Of a DNA stretch of 32,231 nucleotides, positions 1 to 7,968 are shown in pieces (position 1 is the stretch's first letter; each line of letters opens with the position of its first letter). The position numbers and the translations under genes were made by a program. The stretch lies in contig UQMD01000022.1 of assembly GCA_900542155.1 (NCBI GenBank), positions 1 through 32,231 on the forward strand. The letters run 5' to 3'. The notes beneath the pieces were generated by a model. The model had not been told where the DNA came from, searched no databases, and saw nothing but the letters and a program-made list of their open reading frames with translations. This DNA is from an uncultured Collinsella sp. (GTDB lineage Bacteria; Actinomycetota; Coriobacteriia; Coriobacteriales; Coriobacteriaceae).

Positions 1-51
1 ACTGTCCGAAATTGAGAGGCAAGGCCCTGCGCCCGGCCCCTCGGTTCCCGC

Positions 52-1728
52 TTACGAGAGCGACGTTCTCAGCAACTCGTTGAAGAGCTTCGGGTTGCCC
101 TTGCCGCGACTCGCCTTCATGCACTGGCCCACCAAATAGCCAATGACCTTCTGGTTGCCGTCGCGGTACTGCTGCGCCTGCTCGGCACAGTTTGCCAGCA
201 CCTCGTCCACAATCGGCTGCAGCGTGCCGGCATCGCTCACCTGACGCATACCGCGCTCGTCGACGATCTTGTTGGGGTCGTCGCCGGTCTGGGCCATGGC
301 CTCAAAGACCTCGTGCGCCTGGTTGGAGCTGATGGCATCGGTCGCCAGCAGCTTGGCAAGAGCCGCCACCTGAGCCGGCGCGATGCCAGACTCAGCCAGC
401 GAGGTACCCGCGTCCTTAAGGTAGGCGATCATCTCGTTGACCAGCAGGTTCGCGACCGTCTGGGCCTCCTTGCCAGCCATGCCGGCAGCAGCGGCCTCAA
501 AGAACTCGGCAAACTCCGGGTCGCCGGCGATCTGCTCGGCGTCGGCGGCCTTAATGCCAAAATCGGCCTCAAAGCGGGCGCGCTTGGCATCGGGCAGCTC
601 GGGAATCTCGCCGCGGCAGCGGTCGATGAACTCGTCATCCAGATCGAAGGGCGCCAGGTCGGGATCGGGGAACAGACGATAGTCGTCGGCCGTCTCCTTC
701 ACACGCATGACCACGGTGCGCTTGCGGCTGGGCTCCCAGTGGCGGGTCTCCTGATAGATGATGCCGCCCTCCTCGAGCACCTCGGCCTGACGGCAAATCT
801 CGTAGGCAAGGCCGTCGTGCAGGCTCTTAAACGAGTTGAGGTTCTTGAGCTCGGTCTTGGTGCCCAGCTTGGTCTCGCCCCGGCGGCGCAGCGACACGTT
901 GCCGTCGCAGCGCATGGAACCCTTCTCCATGGAGCAGTCCGAAATGCCCAGCGTCACAAAGATGCGACGGAGCTTCTCCATAAACAGGCGCGCTTCCTCG
1001 GGCGTACGCAAGTCGGGCTCAGTCACGAGCTCAATCAAAGGCGTGCCGCAGCGGTTGTAGTCGACGAGCGACTCGGCCGCGGCGGTAATGCGGCCCTCGG
1101 CACCGCCCACGTGGACCATCTTGGCGGCGTCCTCCTCCATGTGGATGCGCAGGATGCGGATGGGCACCGTGTAGGAACCGTCCTCGCGACGCTCGGGCAT
1201 CTGCAAGTTGGACGCATCATAGCTGGCCAGGTGGCCGGCGCGCTGGTTGCCCTCGCGCATGGTCGACGTCATGGACGTGGACAGGCCCTCGGCGTTGGCC
1301 GAGGCGCTCGCCAGGCTCTGGGCCTCGGCCTCACCAAACGCGCAGTCGGGGCGCTCGGCGGCACCGCGACCGGTCACATCCAGATCCAGGTGACCGTACA
1401 TGGCAAAGGCAACCGGACCCTGCGTGGTCTGGAAGTTCTTGGCCATGTCGGGATAGAAGTAGTGCTTGCGGTAGAACATCGAGTGACGCTGGATCTCGCA
1501 GTTGGTGGCGAGACCGGCCTTGACGATGCTCTCGATGGCGCGCTTGTTGGGCACCGGCAGGGCGCCGGGCAGGCCCAGGCACACCGGGCACACGTTGGCG
1601 TTGGGCTCGTCATCGTGGCTGAGCTTGCAGTTGCAAAACATCTTGGTATCGAGTGCGGTGAGCTCGGTATGGATCTCCAGGCCGATCACGGCCTCCCAAT
1701 CCTGCAGGACCTCGGAAAGCTCCTTCAT
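52..1728 (-). CDS. gatB: Aspartyl/glutamyl-tRNA amidotransferase subunit B
   Basis: GatB binds mischarged Glu-tRNA(Gln)/Asp-tRNA(Asn) and activates the acyl group so that GatA-derived ammonia can amidate it. The N-terminus carries the family signature (VIGLEIHTEL, residues 14-23), four cysteines arranged CNC and CPVC (about 32-50, probable zinc site), the YFYPD motif (about 90) and HMEEDA near 197; the C-terminal YqeY/tail domain ends with VGQCMKASRGKGNPK. At 558 residues it is about 80 longer than typical GatB (about 475-500). The excess is mostly an Ala/Ser/Thr-rich stretch at about residues 118-188, between the YPD motif and HMEED, where other GatBs have a short link. The start ATG overlaps the gatA stop (TAATG), so the two are translationally coupled. 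Identity is secure; the role of the insert is unknown. Confidence 0.96.
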   Translation of the reverse strand: MKELSEVLQDWEAVIGLEIHTELTALDTKMFCNCKLSHDDEPNANVCPVCLGLPGALPVPNKRAIESIVKAGLATNCEIQRHSMFYRKHYFYPDMAKNFQTTQGPVAFAMYGHLDLDVTGRGAAERPDCAFGEAEAQSLASASANAEGLSTSMTSTMREGNQRAGHLASYDASNLQMPERREDGSYTVPIRILRIHMEEDAAKMVHVGGAEGRITAAAESLVDYNRCGTPLIELVTEPDLRTPEEARLFMEKLRRIFVTLGISDCSMEKGSMRCDGNVSLRRRGETKLGTKTELKNLNSFKSLHDGLAYEICRQAEVLEEGGIIYQETRHWEPSRKRTVVMRVKETADDYRLFPDPDLAPFDLDDEFIDRCRGEIPELPDAKRARFEADFGIKAADAEQIAGDPEFAEFFEAAAAGMAGKEAQTVANLLVNEMIAYLKDAGTSLAESGIAPAQVAALAKLLATDAISSNQAHEVFEAMAQTGDDPNKIVDERGMRQVSDAGTLQPIVDEVLANCAEQAQQYRDGNQKVIGYLVGQCMKASRGKGNPKLFNELLRTSLS

Positions 1729-3242
1729 TACAGCTCGCCTCCCTTCCCGGCAAAATCGGGCGCGACGGAAAGCACGGGCGCACCCGTGGCGGCATCGGCA
1801 AAGCCGCGCTCCAGGGCGCGGGCAAACGTGAGCAGCTGACGGTCCTTAAACGCCGGACCAACCAGCTGGGCAGAAACGGGCAGCTGAGTATCCTCGCCCA
1901 GGCCCAGCGGCACCGAGATACCGCCGTTGCCGCATATGTTGAGCGAGATGGTGTACAGATCGGAGAGGTACATCTGCGTGGGGTCGCTGATCTCGCCAAA
2001 CTTAAAGGCCGTGCGCGGCGAGGCGGGCATGAGGATGGTGTCCACCTTGGCATACGCGGCGTCGTAGTCCTGCGTGATGAGCGTGCGGGCCTTTTGCGCA
2101 GCGTAGTAGTACTTGTCGTACACGCCCGAGCTCAGCAGGTAGGCGCCGAGCATCTGACGGCGCTTGGCCTCGGCGCCAAAGCCGTGGGCGCGCGACAGCG
2201 AGCTCTGGTCGGACAGGTTGGCGCAGCCCTCCTCCTGATAGCCGTAGCGAATGCCGTCGAAGCGGGCCAGGTTGGAGAACGCCTCGGCCGGGCCGATGAC
2301 GTAGTAGGCGGCGATGGCGGCATCCAGGTGCGGCAGGTCGACCTCGACCAGCTCGGCGCCCTGGTTCTGCAGCTCCTGGGCGGCGCGCTGAACAGCGGCC
2401 TTGACCTCGGGCGTCAGGCCCTCGGCCTCCATAAACGCGGGGATGATGCCCACGCGCTTGCCCTCGATGCTGTCGTTGAGATGCTCGGTAAAGTCGACGG
2501 CGCAATCCTGGCTGGTGCAGTCGTACGGATCGTGGCCCGCGCCGGTAAGCGCGTTCATGGTCAGCGCGACATCCTCGACCGTGCGGCCAAAGGGACCCAC
2601 CTGGTCGAGCGACGAGCCAAAGGCAACCACGCCGTAACGGCTCACGGCGCCATACGTGGGCTTAAAGCCCACCACGCCGCACAGCGACGCCGGCTGGCGA
2701 ATGGAGCCGCCGGTGTCCGAGCCCAGCGAGAGCGCGACCTCGCCCGCGGCGACGGCGGCAGCGGAGCCGCCCGAGGAGCCGCCGGGCACGCGTTCGGTAT
2801 CCCAGGGGTTGTTGGTGCGGTGGAACGCCGAGCTCTCGGTGGAGCTGCCAAAGGCAAACTCATCCATGTTGGCCTTGCCCATGGGCAGGCAGCCGGCGTC
2901 GAGCATGCGCTGGACGCAGGTGGCGGTGTAGACGCTCTGGTAGTCCCCGAGCATACGGGAAGCACAGGTGGTGCGCGTGCCCACAAGGTTCATGTTGTCC
3001 TTGATGGCCAGCGGCACGCCCGCGAGCGGGGGCAGCGGCTTGCCTGCGGCACGGTCGGCATCCACGCGCGCAGCGGCCTCGAGCGCAAGCTCGGGCGCCA
3101 CCTGCAGGAATGCCTGGATCCCGCCCTCGCGCGCCTCGATGGCGGCAAGGGAGGCCTGGGCCACCTCGGTAGCGGTAAAGTCGCCGGCGGCAACGCCCGC
3201 GGCGATCTGGGCGGCGGTAAGGGAATCGAAGCTTAGCGCCAT
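1728..3242 (-). CDS. gatA: Aspartyl/glutamyl-tRNA amidotransferase subunit A
   Basis: Glutaminase subunit of GatCAB, an amidase-signature enzyme that releases ammonia from glutamine and channels it to GatB. The Ser-cisSer-Lys triad is visible: Lys81 in LAIKDNM, Ser156 in GGSSGGSA, and the nucleophile Ser180 in SDTGGSIRQP. Length (504 residues) is slightly above the usual 480-490. The gene overlaps gatC upstream and gatB downstream by one base each (TAATG junctions), showing a tightly coupled three-gene operon in the order C-A-B. Presence of GatCAB implies that Gln-tRNA and/or Asn-tRNA is made by the indirect route in this organism. Confidence 0.97.
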   Translation of the reverse strand: MALSFDSLTAAQIAAGVAAGDFTATEVAQASLAAIEAREGGIQAFLQVAPELALEAAARVDADRAAGKPLPPLAGVPLAIKDNMNLVGTRTTCASRMLGDYQSVYTATCVQRMLDAGCLPMGKANMDEFAFGSSTESSAFHRTNNPWDTERVPGGSSGGSAAAVAAGEVALSLGSDTGGSIRQPASLCGVVGFKPTYGAVSRYGVVAFGSSLDQVGPFGRTVEDVALTMNALTGAGHDPYDCTSQDCAVDFTEHLNDSIEGKRVGIIPAFMEAEGLTPEVKAAVQRAAQELQNQGAELVEVDLPHLDAAIAAYYVIGPAEAFSNLARFDGIRYGYQEEGCANLSDQSSLSRAHGFGAEAKRRQMLGAYLLSSGVYDKYYYAAQKARTLITQDYDAAYAKVDTILMPASPRTAFKFGEISDPTQMYLSDLYTISLNICGNGGISVPLGLGEDTQLPVSAQLVGPAFKDRQLLTFARALERGFADAATGAPVLSVAPDFAGKGGEL

Positions 3243-3553
3243 TACTCGCTCTCCCCCTCTCCCAAAATGGACGGCACGCGGAAGTAGCGGTCGCGCGCGC
3301 TGCCGGCGTTTTCGAGCGCAACGTCGAGCGGCAGGTCGCGCTCGGGCTCGCGCAGGTCATCGCCCATTACGTTGGACAGGCTTCCGATAGGATGGAACGT
3401 GGGCTCCACGTCGGGCAAGTCATATTGCAAGACGGGCTCGAGCATCTGGATGGCGTCGTTCATGTAGGACGTCATCTGGGTGAGCTCGTCATCGGTCAGT
3501 GCGATCTTTGCGTACTCGGCAATGCCGCGCACGTCTTTCTCGCTGAGTGCCAT
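3242..3553 (-). CDS. gatC: Aspartyl/glutamyl-tRNA amidotransferase subunit C
   Basis: Small scaffold subunit that wraps around the GatA-GatB interface. The 103-residue product begins MALSEKDVRGIAEYAKIAL and has the family pattern of an N-terminal helix with later DLPDVEPTFHP and a C-terminal region with DRYFRVPSIL (compare the typical 'F.VP.IL' ending). I chose the ATG at 3553 over one six codons upstream because GGAAGGGAG sits just before it (3559-3567 on the plus-strand numbering). First gene of the gatCAB operon; its stop overlaps the gatA start. Confidence 0.95.
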   Translation of the reverse strand: MALSEKDVRGIAEYAKIALTDDELTQMTSYMNDAIQMLEPVLQYDLPDVEPTFHPIGSLSNVMGDDLREPERDLPLDVALENAGSARDRYFRVPSILGEGESE

Positions 3554-3588
3554 AGGCGCTCCCTTCCGCATAACAGATAAACCGCTCT

Positions 3589-3594
3589 AGTATA
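3589..3594 (-). promoter_or_regulatory. Candidate -10 box of the gatCAB promoter
   Basis: TATACT on the minus strand, 36 bases before the gatC start. It matches the sigma-70 -10 consensus at five of six positions. No convincing -35 hexamer is seen at 16-18 bases upstream, so this is a suggestion only. Confidence 0.4.
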
Positions 3595-3734
3595 CAGGGC
3601 AGCGCCGGCTTGGAGCAGGCGCTTTACCCAAATGCAGCGAAAACGTAACGAGGGCGGCGGTTGACAGGCAGTGGGCTGACGGTTCTGCAGCGAAACCGCA
3701 CCGTCCATAGCGAAAACCGCGTCGCCCACAACGC

Positions 3735-3799
3735 AAACCATCACAACATTCGACGTTTTTCGGCAAAATCGCGATTTTCATCGAATGTTGTGATGGTTT
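3735..3799. repeat. Palindromic repeat family A, copy 1
   Basis: Two perfect 19-base arms, AAACCATCACAACATTCGA (3735-3753) and its reverse complement (3781-3799), around a 27-base centre that itself holds the palindrome AAAATCGCGATTTT (3765-3778). Two further copies lie at 7868-7928 and 9108-9172. The centre shows that this copy is inverted relative to the other two. Its last base is the first base of the MFS gene stop codon (minus strand), so it lies immediately downstream of that gene. No T-tract typical of a terminator follows the stem. Confidence 0.9.
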
Positions 3800-5085
3800 T
3801 ACCGCCTTGCGGCACGATCAAAATGCCGGCATCCAAACAGCAGCAGCGCCGCGGGAACCGCCGTCACGACCATGCCAGCCCCCACGAGCGTCTGTTGTAC
3901 GCCAAATGTCGCCGCCAGCCACGGTGCAACCGCCAGAGGGGCCACGCCGGCGAACATGTTGCCAAAGCCCATGACCGAGTTGACGCGGCCGAGCTGCTCG
4001 AGCGGAGCCGTCGTTTGCACGATGGTGTTGTGGAGCGGGTTGACGACACCCCAAGCTATGCCCAGGGCGATTTGGCCGACAAGGGCCACGCCAACGTACG
4101 ACGTCCCCACATAGAGCAGACTTCCCAAGCCCACGGACATAAGCGCCACGAGCAGTGTTTTAAGGTTGACCAGGTGCGGCGGCATCCGAAGCGCAACCAC
4201 GGCGCCCAGCACCGCGCCCACACCGCAGGCCGACGAAAGCCAGCCCATCCATTCGACACCGACGTGCAGAACATCGCGGTAGAAGAACGACTCCAGCGGG
4301 TCAAAGGCGCCATAGCCAAAGTTCGAAAGAAAAATGATACAGAAAAGTAGCGCGAGGACGCTGTTGGTGAAGACTGTCTTGATGCTGGCTGCGAAGGTGA
4401 CGCGGGGAGATGTGTTGGGGTCGGGACTTTGACTGGCCTTGTCTGATGTGATCTCACCGGTCGTGGGTTTGCCTTCGCGCGTGGTGGCCGAACCCGCCCG
4501 CGGCCTAAAGCCCCAGCCGGCGACGAACGCCAGCACGGTAAAGAGCATCATGAGCACGAACACCGCGCGCGACGACGCAGCCGCCGCGACAAAGCCACCC
4601 AACGTGGGTCCGACGATAATACTCACGTTTGAGAACATGGCGATGGCGGAGTTGATGTCTTTGAGCTCGACGGGGTCGTCGGTGAGATAGGCCGGATAGG
4701 ATGTGGCGATGGGCTGGGCGAATCCCATCGTAAAGCCCAGAAACACCGCGCCGAGCAGGACGACGCCGGTCGCGCTACCAAAAGCGATGATTGCCGTGCC
4801 AGTTGCCAACGTGCCGACGATACTCGCCCGGAAATGCCGGCACGGACCCCAAGCGTCAAGCGCCGCTCCACCCGCAAAGGATCCCAGGATCACAAATACA
4901 TTCATAAACAGGACAGCCAGCGATGTCGCGACGACCGAAGCGCCGTCCGCATAGGTGAGTGTTCCGATGACGCCGATAAAGTAACTGGTCTGAAAGCCGG
5001 TGTAGATGAGGAAGCGCATTGCCACCAGGCGTTTAGCCTGCGCGGACAGCGACGATTGAGGCTTTGAGAAAAGAGGGGCGAGCAT
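3799..5085 (-). CDS. MFS transporter, probable drug efflux type
   Basis: A 428-residue integral membrane protein with about 12 hydrophobic segments and a hydrophilic loop in the middle (around residues 195-230, rich in Thr, Ser, Lys), the normal two-bundle layout of the major facilitator superfamily. Similarity of pattern is to the DHA3/macrolide-efflux-like group, for example the conserved GPTLGG after the fifth segment and GRVNSVMGFGNMFAG in the C-terminal half. The start at 5085 is preferred over an ATG 13 codons upstream because AAGGAG lies seven bases before it. It is a single-gene unit; substrate cannot be told from sequence. The stop codon abuts palindromic repeat copy 1. Confidence 0.85.
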   Translation of the reverse strand: MLAPLFSKPQSSLSAQAKRLVAMRFLIYTGFQTSYFIGVIGTLTYADGASVVATSLAVLFMNVFVILGSFAGGAALDAWGPCRHFRASIVGTLATGTAIIAFGSATGVVLLGAVFLGFTMGFAQPIATSYPAYLTDDPVELKDINSAIAMFSNVSIIVGPTLGGFVAAAASSRAVFVLMMLFTVLAFVAGWGFRPRAGSATTREGKPTTGEITSDKASQSPDPNTSPRVTFAASIKTVFTNSVLALLFCIIFLSNFGYGAFDPLESFFYRDVLHVGVEWMGWLSSACGVGAVLGAVVALRMPPHLVNLKTLLVALMSVGLGSLLYVGTSYVGVALVGQIALGIAWGVVNPLHNTIVQTTAPLEQLGRVNSVMGFGNMFAGVAPLAVAPWLAATFGVQQTLVGAGMVVTAVPAALLLFGCRHFDRAARR

Positions 5086-5214
5086 GGAGACTCCTTGTTT
5101 CATACGAATGCGGACGGCGGGCATTCGCCACCGTCTATCGAATCAATCAATCCGCATGAAACATTAAGGACACATCGAGCCCCTACTCTCCGTTTTCCGT
5201 CCGTCATGAACTAC

Positions 5215-5251
5215 TTGGTAGATTGTAAGGCATGTCCCAATAATCTACCAA
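5215..5251. repeat. Intergenic hairpin of family B (GTCCC core)
   Basis: Perfect 10-base arms TTGGTAGATT (5215-5224) and AATCTACCAA (5242-5251) with GTCCC in the loop, upstream of the MFS gene. First of three consecutive hairpins in this gap, all with different arms but a similar GTCCC/GACCCC core. Confidence 0.7.
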
Positions 5252-5259
5252 AGCAAAAA

Positions 5260-5292
5260 CCACCACAAAGGTGCCTGACCCCTTTGTGGTGG
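5260..5292. repeat. Intergenic hairpin of family B (GACCCC core)
   Basis: Perfect 12-base arms CCACCACAAAGG (5260-5271) and CCTTTGTGGTGG (5281-5292) around the nine-base loop TGCCTGACC. On the minus strand it is not followed by a T-tract, so a simple terminator role is unlikely. Form resembles REP elements linked to REP-associated transposases, but no such gene is in the window. Confidence 0.75.
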
Positions 5293-5298
5293 AAATGG

Positions 5299-5344
5299 CG
5301 TTTGCCCAGATAAAACCTGCCAAAATAAACCTGTCCCTTTTTGG
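5299..5344. repeat. 46-bp intergenic repeat, copy 1 (family B)
   Basis: A 46-base unit that recurs in reverse orientation at 28468-28513 with 42 of 46 bases identical by eye. It holds the short inverted repeat CCAAAA...TTTTGG (5320-5344) around CCTGTCCC. Lies between the MFS promoter region and the end of the moaC-mobB gene. Confidence 0.85.
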
Positions 5345-5373
5345 CATGTTATGGCAGCGCAGCGAGCCGGCCC

Positions 5374-6675
5374 CTAAAGGTGATCTTGGATAAGGTCGCA
5401 GATGGCTCGGGCGTCGTTGATGTTGATGGCTCTGGTTGCAAAGCCGGCGTCGAAGGCCTGACGCGCCAGTGCCTCGTTGCAGGCAAGGGCCAGCGTGTGG
5501 CCATCGACCAGGTCGAGTGAGCTCTTGCCGCGCAGACGGTCGACACCCGAGCGCGCGACCACGATGTTGTCGAAGCCCTCGGTCTTGTAGCCCTCGATAA
5601 TAACCACGTCGACATCGTTGTAGCGCGACAGCAGCTCGCGCGCGGGCATCTCGTCCTCCTCGCGCGTGTCGGCGTACTCCGCCCAGCGCGTGGCGCAGAT
5701 GAGGCCCACGTGCTTGGATCCGGCCTGGTGATGGCGCCAGGTGTCCTTAGCGGGTACATCGATATCAAAGCCGTGGTGCCCGTGATGCTTGAGCGAACCC
5801 ACGCGCAGGCCGCGACGGGTGAGCTCGGCAATGACCTTCTCGACGAGTGTGGTCTTGCCCGAGTTTTGGTAGCCGATAAACGCGATCGCGGGGGCTGCCG
5901 GTGTCGGAGCTGCGGGTGCAACGGCGATGGGTGCGCTCGCGGGTGCGGCACCGTCAGCGGTCACGGACTCAACAGCAGCAACCTGACGCTCTGCACGATC
6001 CCACACGCCCGAGCGGCCGCCCTCCTTGTGCAGCAGGCGCACGTCGACGATCTCCATGCCGCGATCGACGGCCTTGCACATGTCATAGATCGTAAGGCAC
6101 GCGGCACTCGCGCCGGTCAGGGCCTCCATCTCGATGCCGGTCTTGCCCGTCACGCCGGCCGTAACCAGTACGTGAAAGCCAACCTGCCCATCCGTGCGCG
6201 CCGGCGCCCAGCCCTCGGGCACGTCCTCGGCCGGCGTCCCCGCCGCAGCGATGGGCGCAATGTCGCACTTGCTCTTGGTAATGAGCAGCGGATGGCACAT
6301 GGGGATGATGTCGCTCGTGCGTTTGATGGCCATGATGCCCGCCACGCGCGCGCAGGCAAGCACGTCGCCCTTTTTGGCGCGGTCCTGCAGCACCATGGCC
6401 TGCGTCTCGGGATGCATGAGGATGGTGCCCTCGGCGATGGCAATGCGATGGGTCTCGGCCTTGTCGGACACGTCGACCATGCGAACCTCGCCCTTGGCGT
6501 CCACATGCGTCAGCTCGTCGCGACGGGCGTCGCGGGCGGGCTCGGTGACAGCGCTGGCAGTCGGCTGCGCGGGCACGGCGGCGTTGCCAGCATTCGCTGC
6601 AGCCGTGACTTTGTGGGCAGACATCGCGGCCCTGCGAGCGGCCTTGGTGGCATCGGCGTACCTGCTCTTGGCCAT
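5374..6675 (-). CDS. moaC: MoaC-MobB fusion protein, molybdenum cofactor synthesis
   Basis: Two enzymes in one 433-residue chain. Residues about 50-230 are cyclic pyranopterin monophosphate synthase (MoaC): MCHPL with His128, GIEMEAL with Glu182/Glu184, and Asp198/Lys201 in YDMCK, followed by the family end motif GGRSG. An Ala/Pro-rich linker (about 238-262) joins it to a MobB domain with the P-loop GYQNSGKT (268-275) and SLKHHGH, a GTP-binding helper of molybdenum guanine dinucleotide formation. The first 50 residues are an Ala-rich extension without recognised domain. ATG at 6675 is chosen because GGAGG lies eight bases upstream, inside the 3' end of moaA; moaA ends four bases earlier, so the genes form one operon. 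Cytoplasmic. Confidence 0.93.
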   Translation of the reverse strand: MAKSRYADATKAARRAAMSAHKVTAAANAGNAAVPAQPTASAVTEPARDARRDELTHVDAKGEVRMVDVSDKAETHRIAIAEGTILMHPETQAMVLQDRAKKGDVLACARVAGIMAIKRTSDIIPMCHPLLITKSKCDIAPIAAAGTPAEDVPEGWAPARTDGQVGFHVLVTAGVTGKTGIEMEALTGASAACLTIYDMCKAVDRGMEIVDVRLLHKEGGRSGVWDRAERQVAAVESVTADGAAPASAPIAVAPAAPTPAAPAIAFIGYQNSGKTTLVEKVIAELTRRGLRVGSLKHHGHHGFDIDVPAKDTWRHHQAGSKHVGLICATRWAEYADTREEDEMPARELLSRYNDVDVVIIEGYKTEGFDNIVVARSGVDRLRGKSSLDLVDGHTLALACNEALARQAFDAGFATRAININDARAICDLIQDHL

Positions 6676-6679
6676 ATGA

Positions 6680-7735
6680 TCATCCTCCGATTTGGGACAT
6701 AAATCGTTGCGTGCCCTCAATTATCGCGTGTTCCTGCGGTTTGTGGGCCACGGCATCGCGCCAAATCGAAAGTACCTGCATATCATCACCATGGCGCAGG
6801 GCGTCGCGCACCGAATACTCGGCATCACTGAACAGGCACGGACGCACGTTGCCATCGGCCGTCAGGCGCAGACGGTTGCAATTCGCGCAAAAATGGTTGG
6901 ACATGGCGCTAATAAAGCCAACCGTTCCCGCCGCGCCCGGAAAGTGCCAATAGCGCGCAGGACCCGCGCCGGCAGGAGCGTCGTTGATGTCGAGCGGCTC
7001 GAGCTCGCCCAGTCCCGCCGCGGCGGCCCCGGCATTGATGCGCGTCCGCAGCTCGTCGCTCGGCACGGTGTCGCTCGCATCCCACAACTCGGGATTGAGC
7101 GCGGGCGCATGCGGGTCCACAGTGCAATGCGAGCTCGTGTGCTCATCGCCGATGGGCATGTATTCGATAAAGCGCAGGTGGATGGGGCGGTCGAGCGTGA
7201 GCCGCGCGAGGGCCGCCACATCCTGGTTGAGCCGGCGCACAACAACGCAGTTGATCTTAACGGGCTCAAAGCCCCAAGCCAGCGCCGCGTCGATACCCGC
7301 CACGGTCTGCTCGAGTCGACCCAGACGCGTGATCTTTCCAAAGAGCGTAGGGTCGAGCGTGTCGAGCGAGATGTTGACGCGGCTAAGCCCGGCATCTTTG
7401 AGCTGCGGTGCCAGCTTAGGCAGCAGAGCGCCGTTGGTGGTGAGCGAGATGTCCTCGATCTGCGGAATCGCGCGGATGTCGCGAATGAGCGGAATGATAC
7501 GGCGGCTGACCAGCGGCTCGCCACCCGTCAGGCGCACGCGGCGAATGCCCTCCCCCGCCACCAAGCGCACAAAGCGGGCGATTTCCTCGGCGCTGAGCAG
7601 CTCGTCGTGCGCGCGGGGCGTCACGCCGTCTGCCGGCATGCAGTAAATGCAGCGAAAATTGCACTTGTCGGTAACGGCAATGCGCAGGTAGTTGATATCG
7701 CGGCCAAAGCCGTCATGTTGCACGCGCCCGTCCAC
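6680..7735 (-). CDS. moaA: GTP 3',8-cyclase (radical SAM)
   Basis: First step of molybdopterin synthesis: rearranges GTP with S-adenosylmethionine to 3',8-cyclo-7,8-dihydro-GTP, which MoaC then converts. The N-terminal radical-SAM cluster motif is CNFRCIYC (Cys25, Cys29, Cys32); LTGGEPL follows; the second cluster is in FCANCNRLRL with a further Cys in VRPCLF; and the chain ends in the functionally important double glycine (SQIGG). 351 residues, slightly longer than the usual 320-340. Start is GTG at 7735, supported by GGGAGGG four bases upstream; an in-frame ATG close by is not present. Co-transcribed with the moaC-mobB fusion. No other Mo-cofactor gene is visible here, so moaB/moaD/moaE/moeA must lie elsewhere. 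Confidence 0.96.
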   Translation of the reverse strand: MDGRVQHDGFGRDINYLRIAVTDKCNFRCIYCMPADGVTPRAHDELLSAEEIARFVRLVAGEGIRRVRLTGGEPLVSRRIIPLIRDIRAIPQIEDISLTTNGALLPKLAPQLKDAGLSRVNISLDTLDPTLFGKITRLGRLEQTVAGIDAALAWGFEPVKINCVVVRRLNQDVAALARLTLDRPIHLRFIEYMPIGDEHTSSHCTVDPHAPALNPELWDASDTVPSDELRTRINAGAAAAGLGELEPLDINDAPAGAGPARYWHFPGAAGTVGFISAMSNHFCANCNRLRLTADGNVRPCLFSDAEYSVRDALRHGDDMQVLSIWRDAVAHKPQEHAIIEGTQRFMSQIGG

Positions 7736-7867
7736 GCAGCCCTCCCCTCACGCGGCGTTTTATTCTTCGGAAAACATAATACCCCACGGGAGAATCATGC
7801 CGACACCCGTACGACAGGACAGGTCGCTTCGAGCAAAACGGACTTTCCAAGCCCATCCTCAGCACAG

Positions 7868-7928
7868 ACCATCACAACATTCGGTGCTTTTCCCGTTTTT
7901 GGCAAAAAACGTCGAATGTTGTGATGGT
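7868..7928. repeat. Palindromic repeat family A, copy 2
   Basis: Perfect 16-base arms ACCATCACAACATTCG (7868-7883) and reverse complement (7913-7928). The centre is nearly identical to that of copy 3 and in the same orientation. Lies 40 bases past the 3' end of the nuclease-fold gene and upstream of moaA. Confidence 0.9.
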
Positions 7929-7968
7929 TTGCCTGCCCACGGCACCCCGCAGAAGGACCGGAACGTCC

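Noticed and set aside
313..1839. Long open frame (508 codons) on the plus strand opposite gatB/gatA
   Set aside because: It is antisense to clearly conserved genes; long opposite frames are expected in high-GC DNA. The product is Gly/Leu/His-rich without any recognisable domain and no ribosome binding site was evident.
3735..3799. Palindromic repeat A as a simple terminator of the MFS gene
   Set aside because: The stem is very long, not GC-rich, lacks a T-tract, and the same element occurs upstream of genes at 7868 and 9108.
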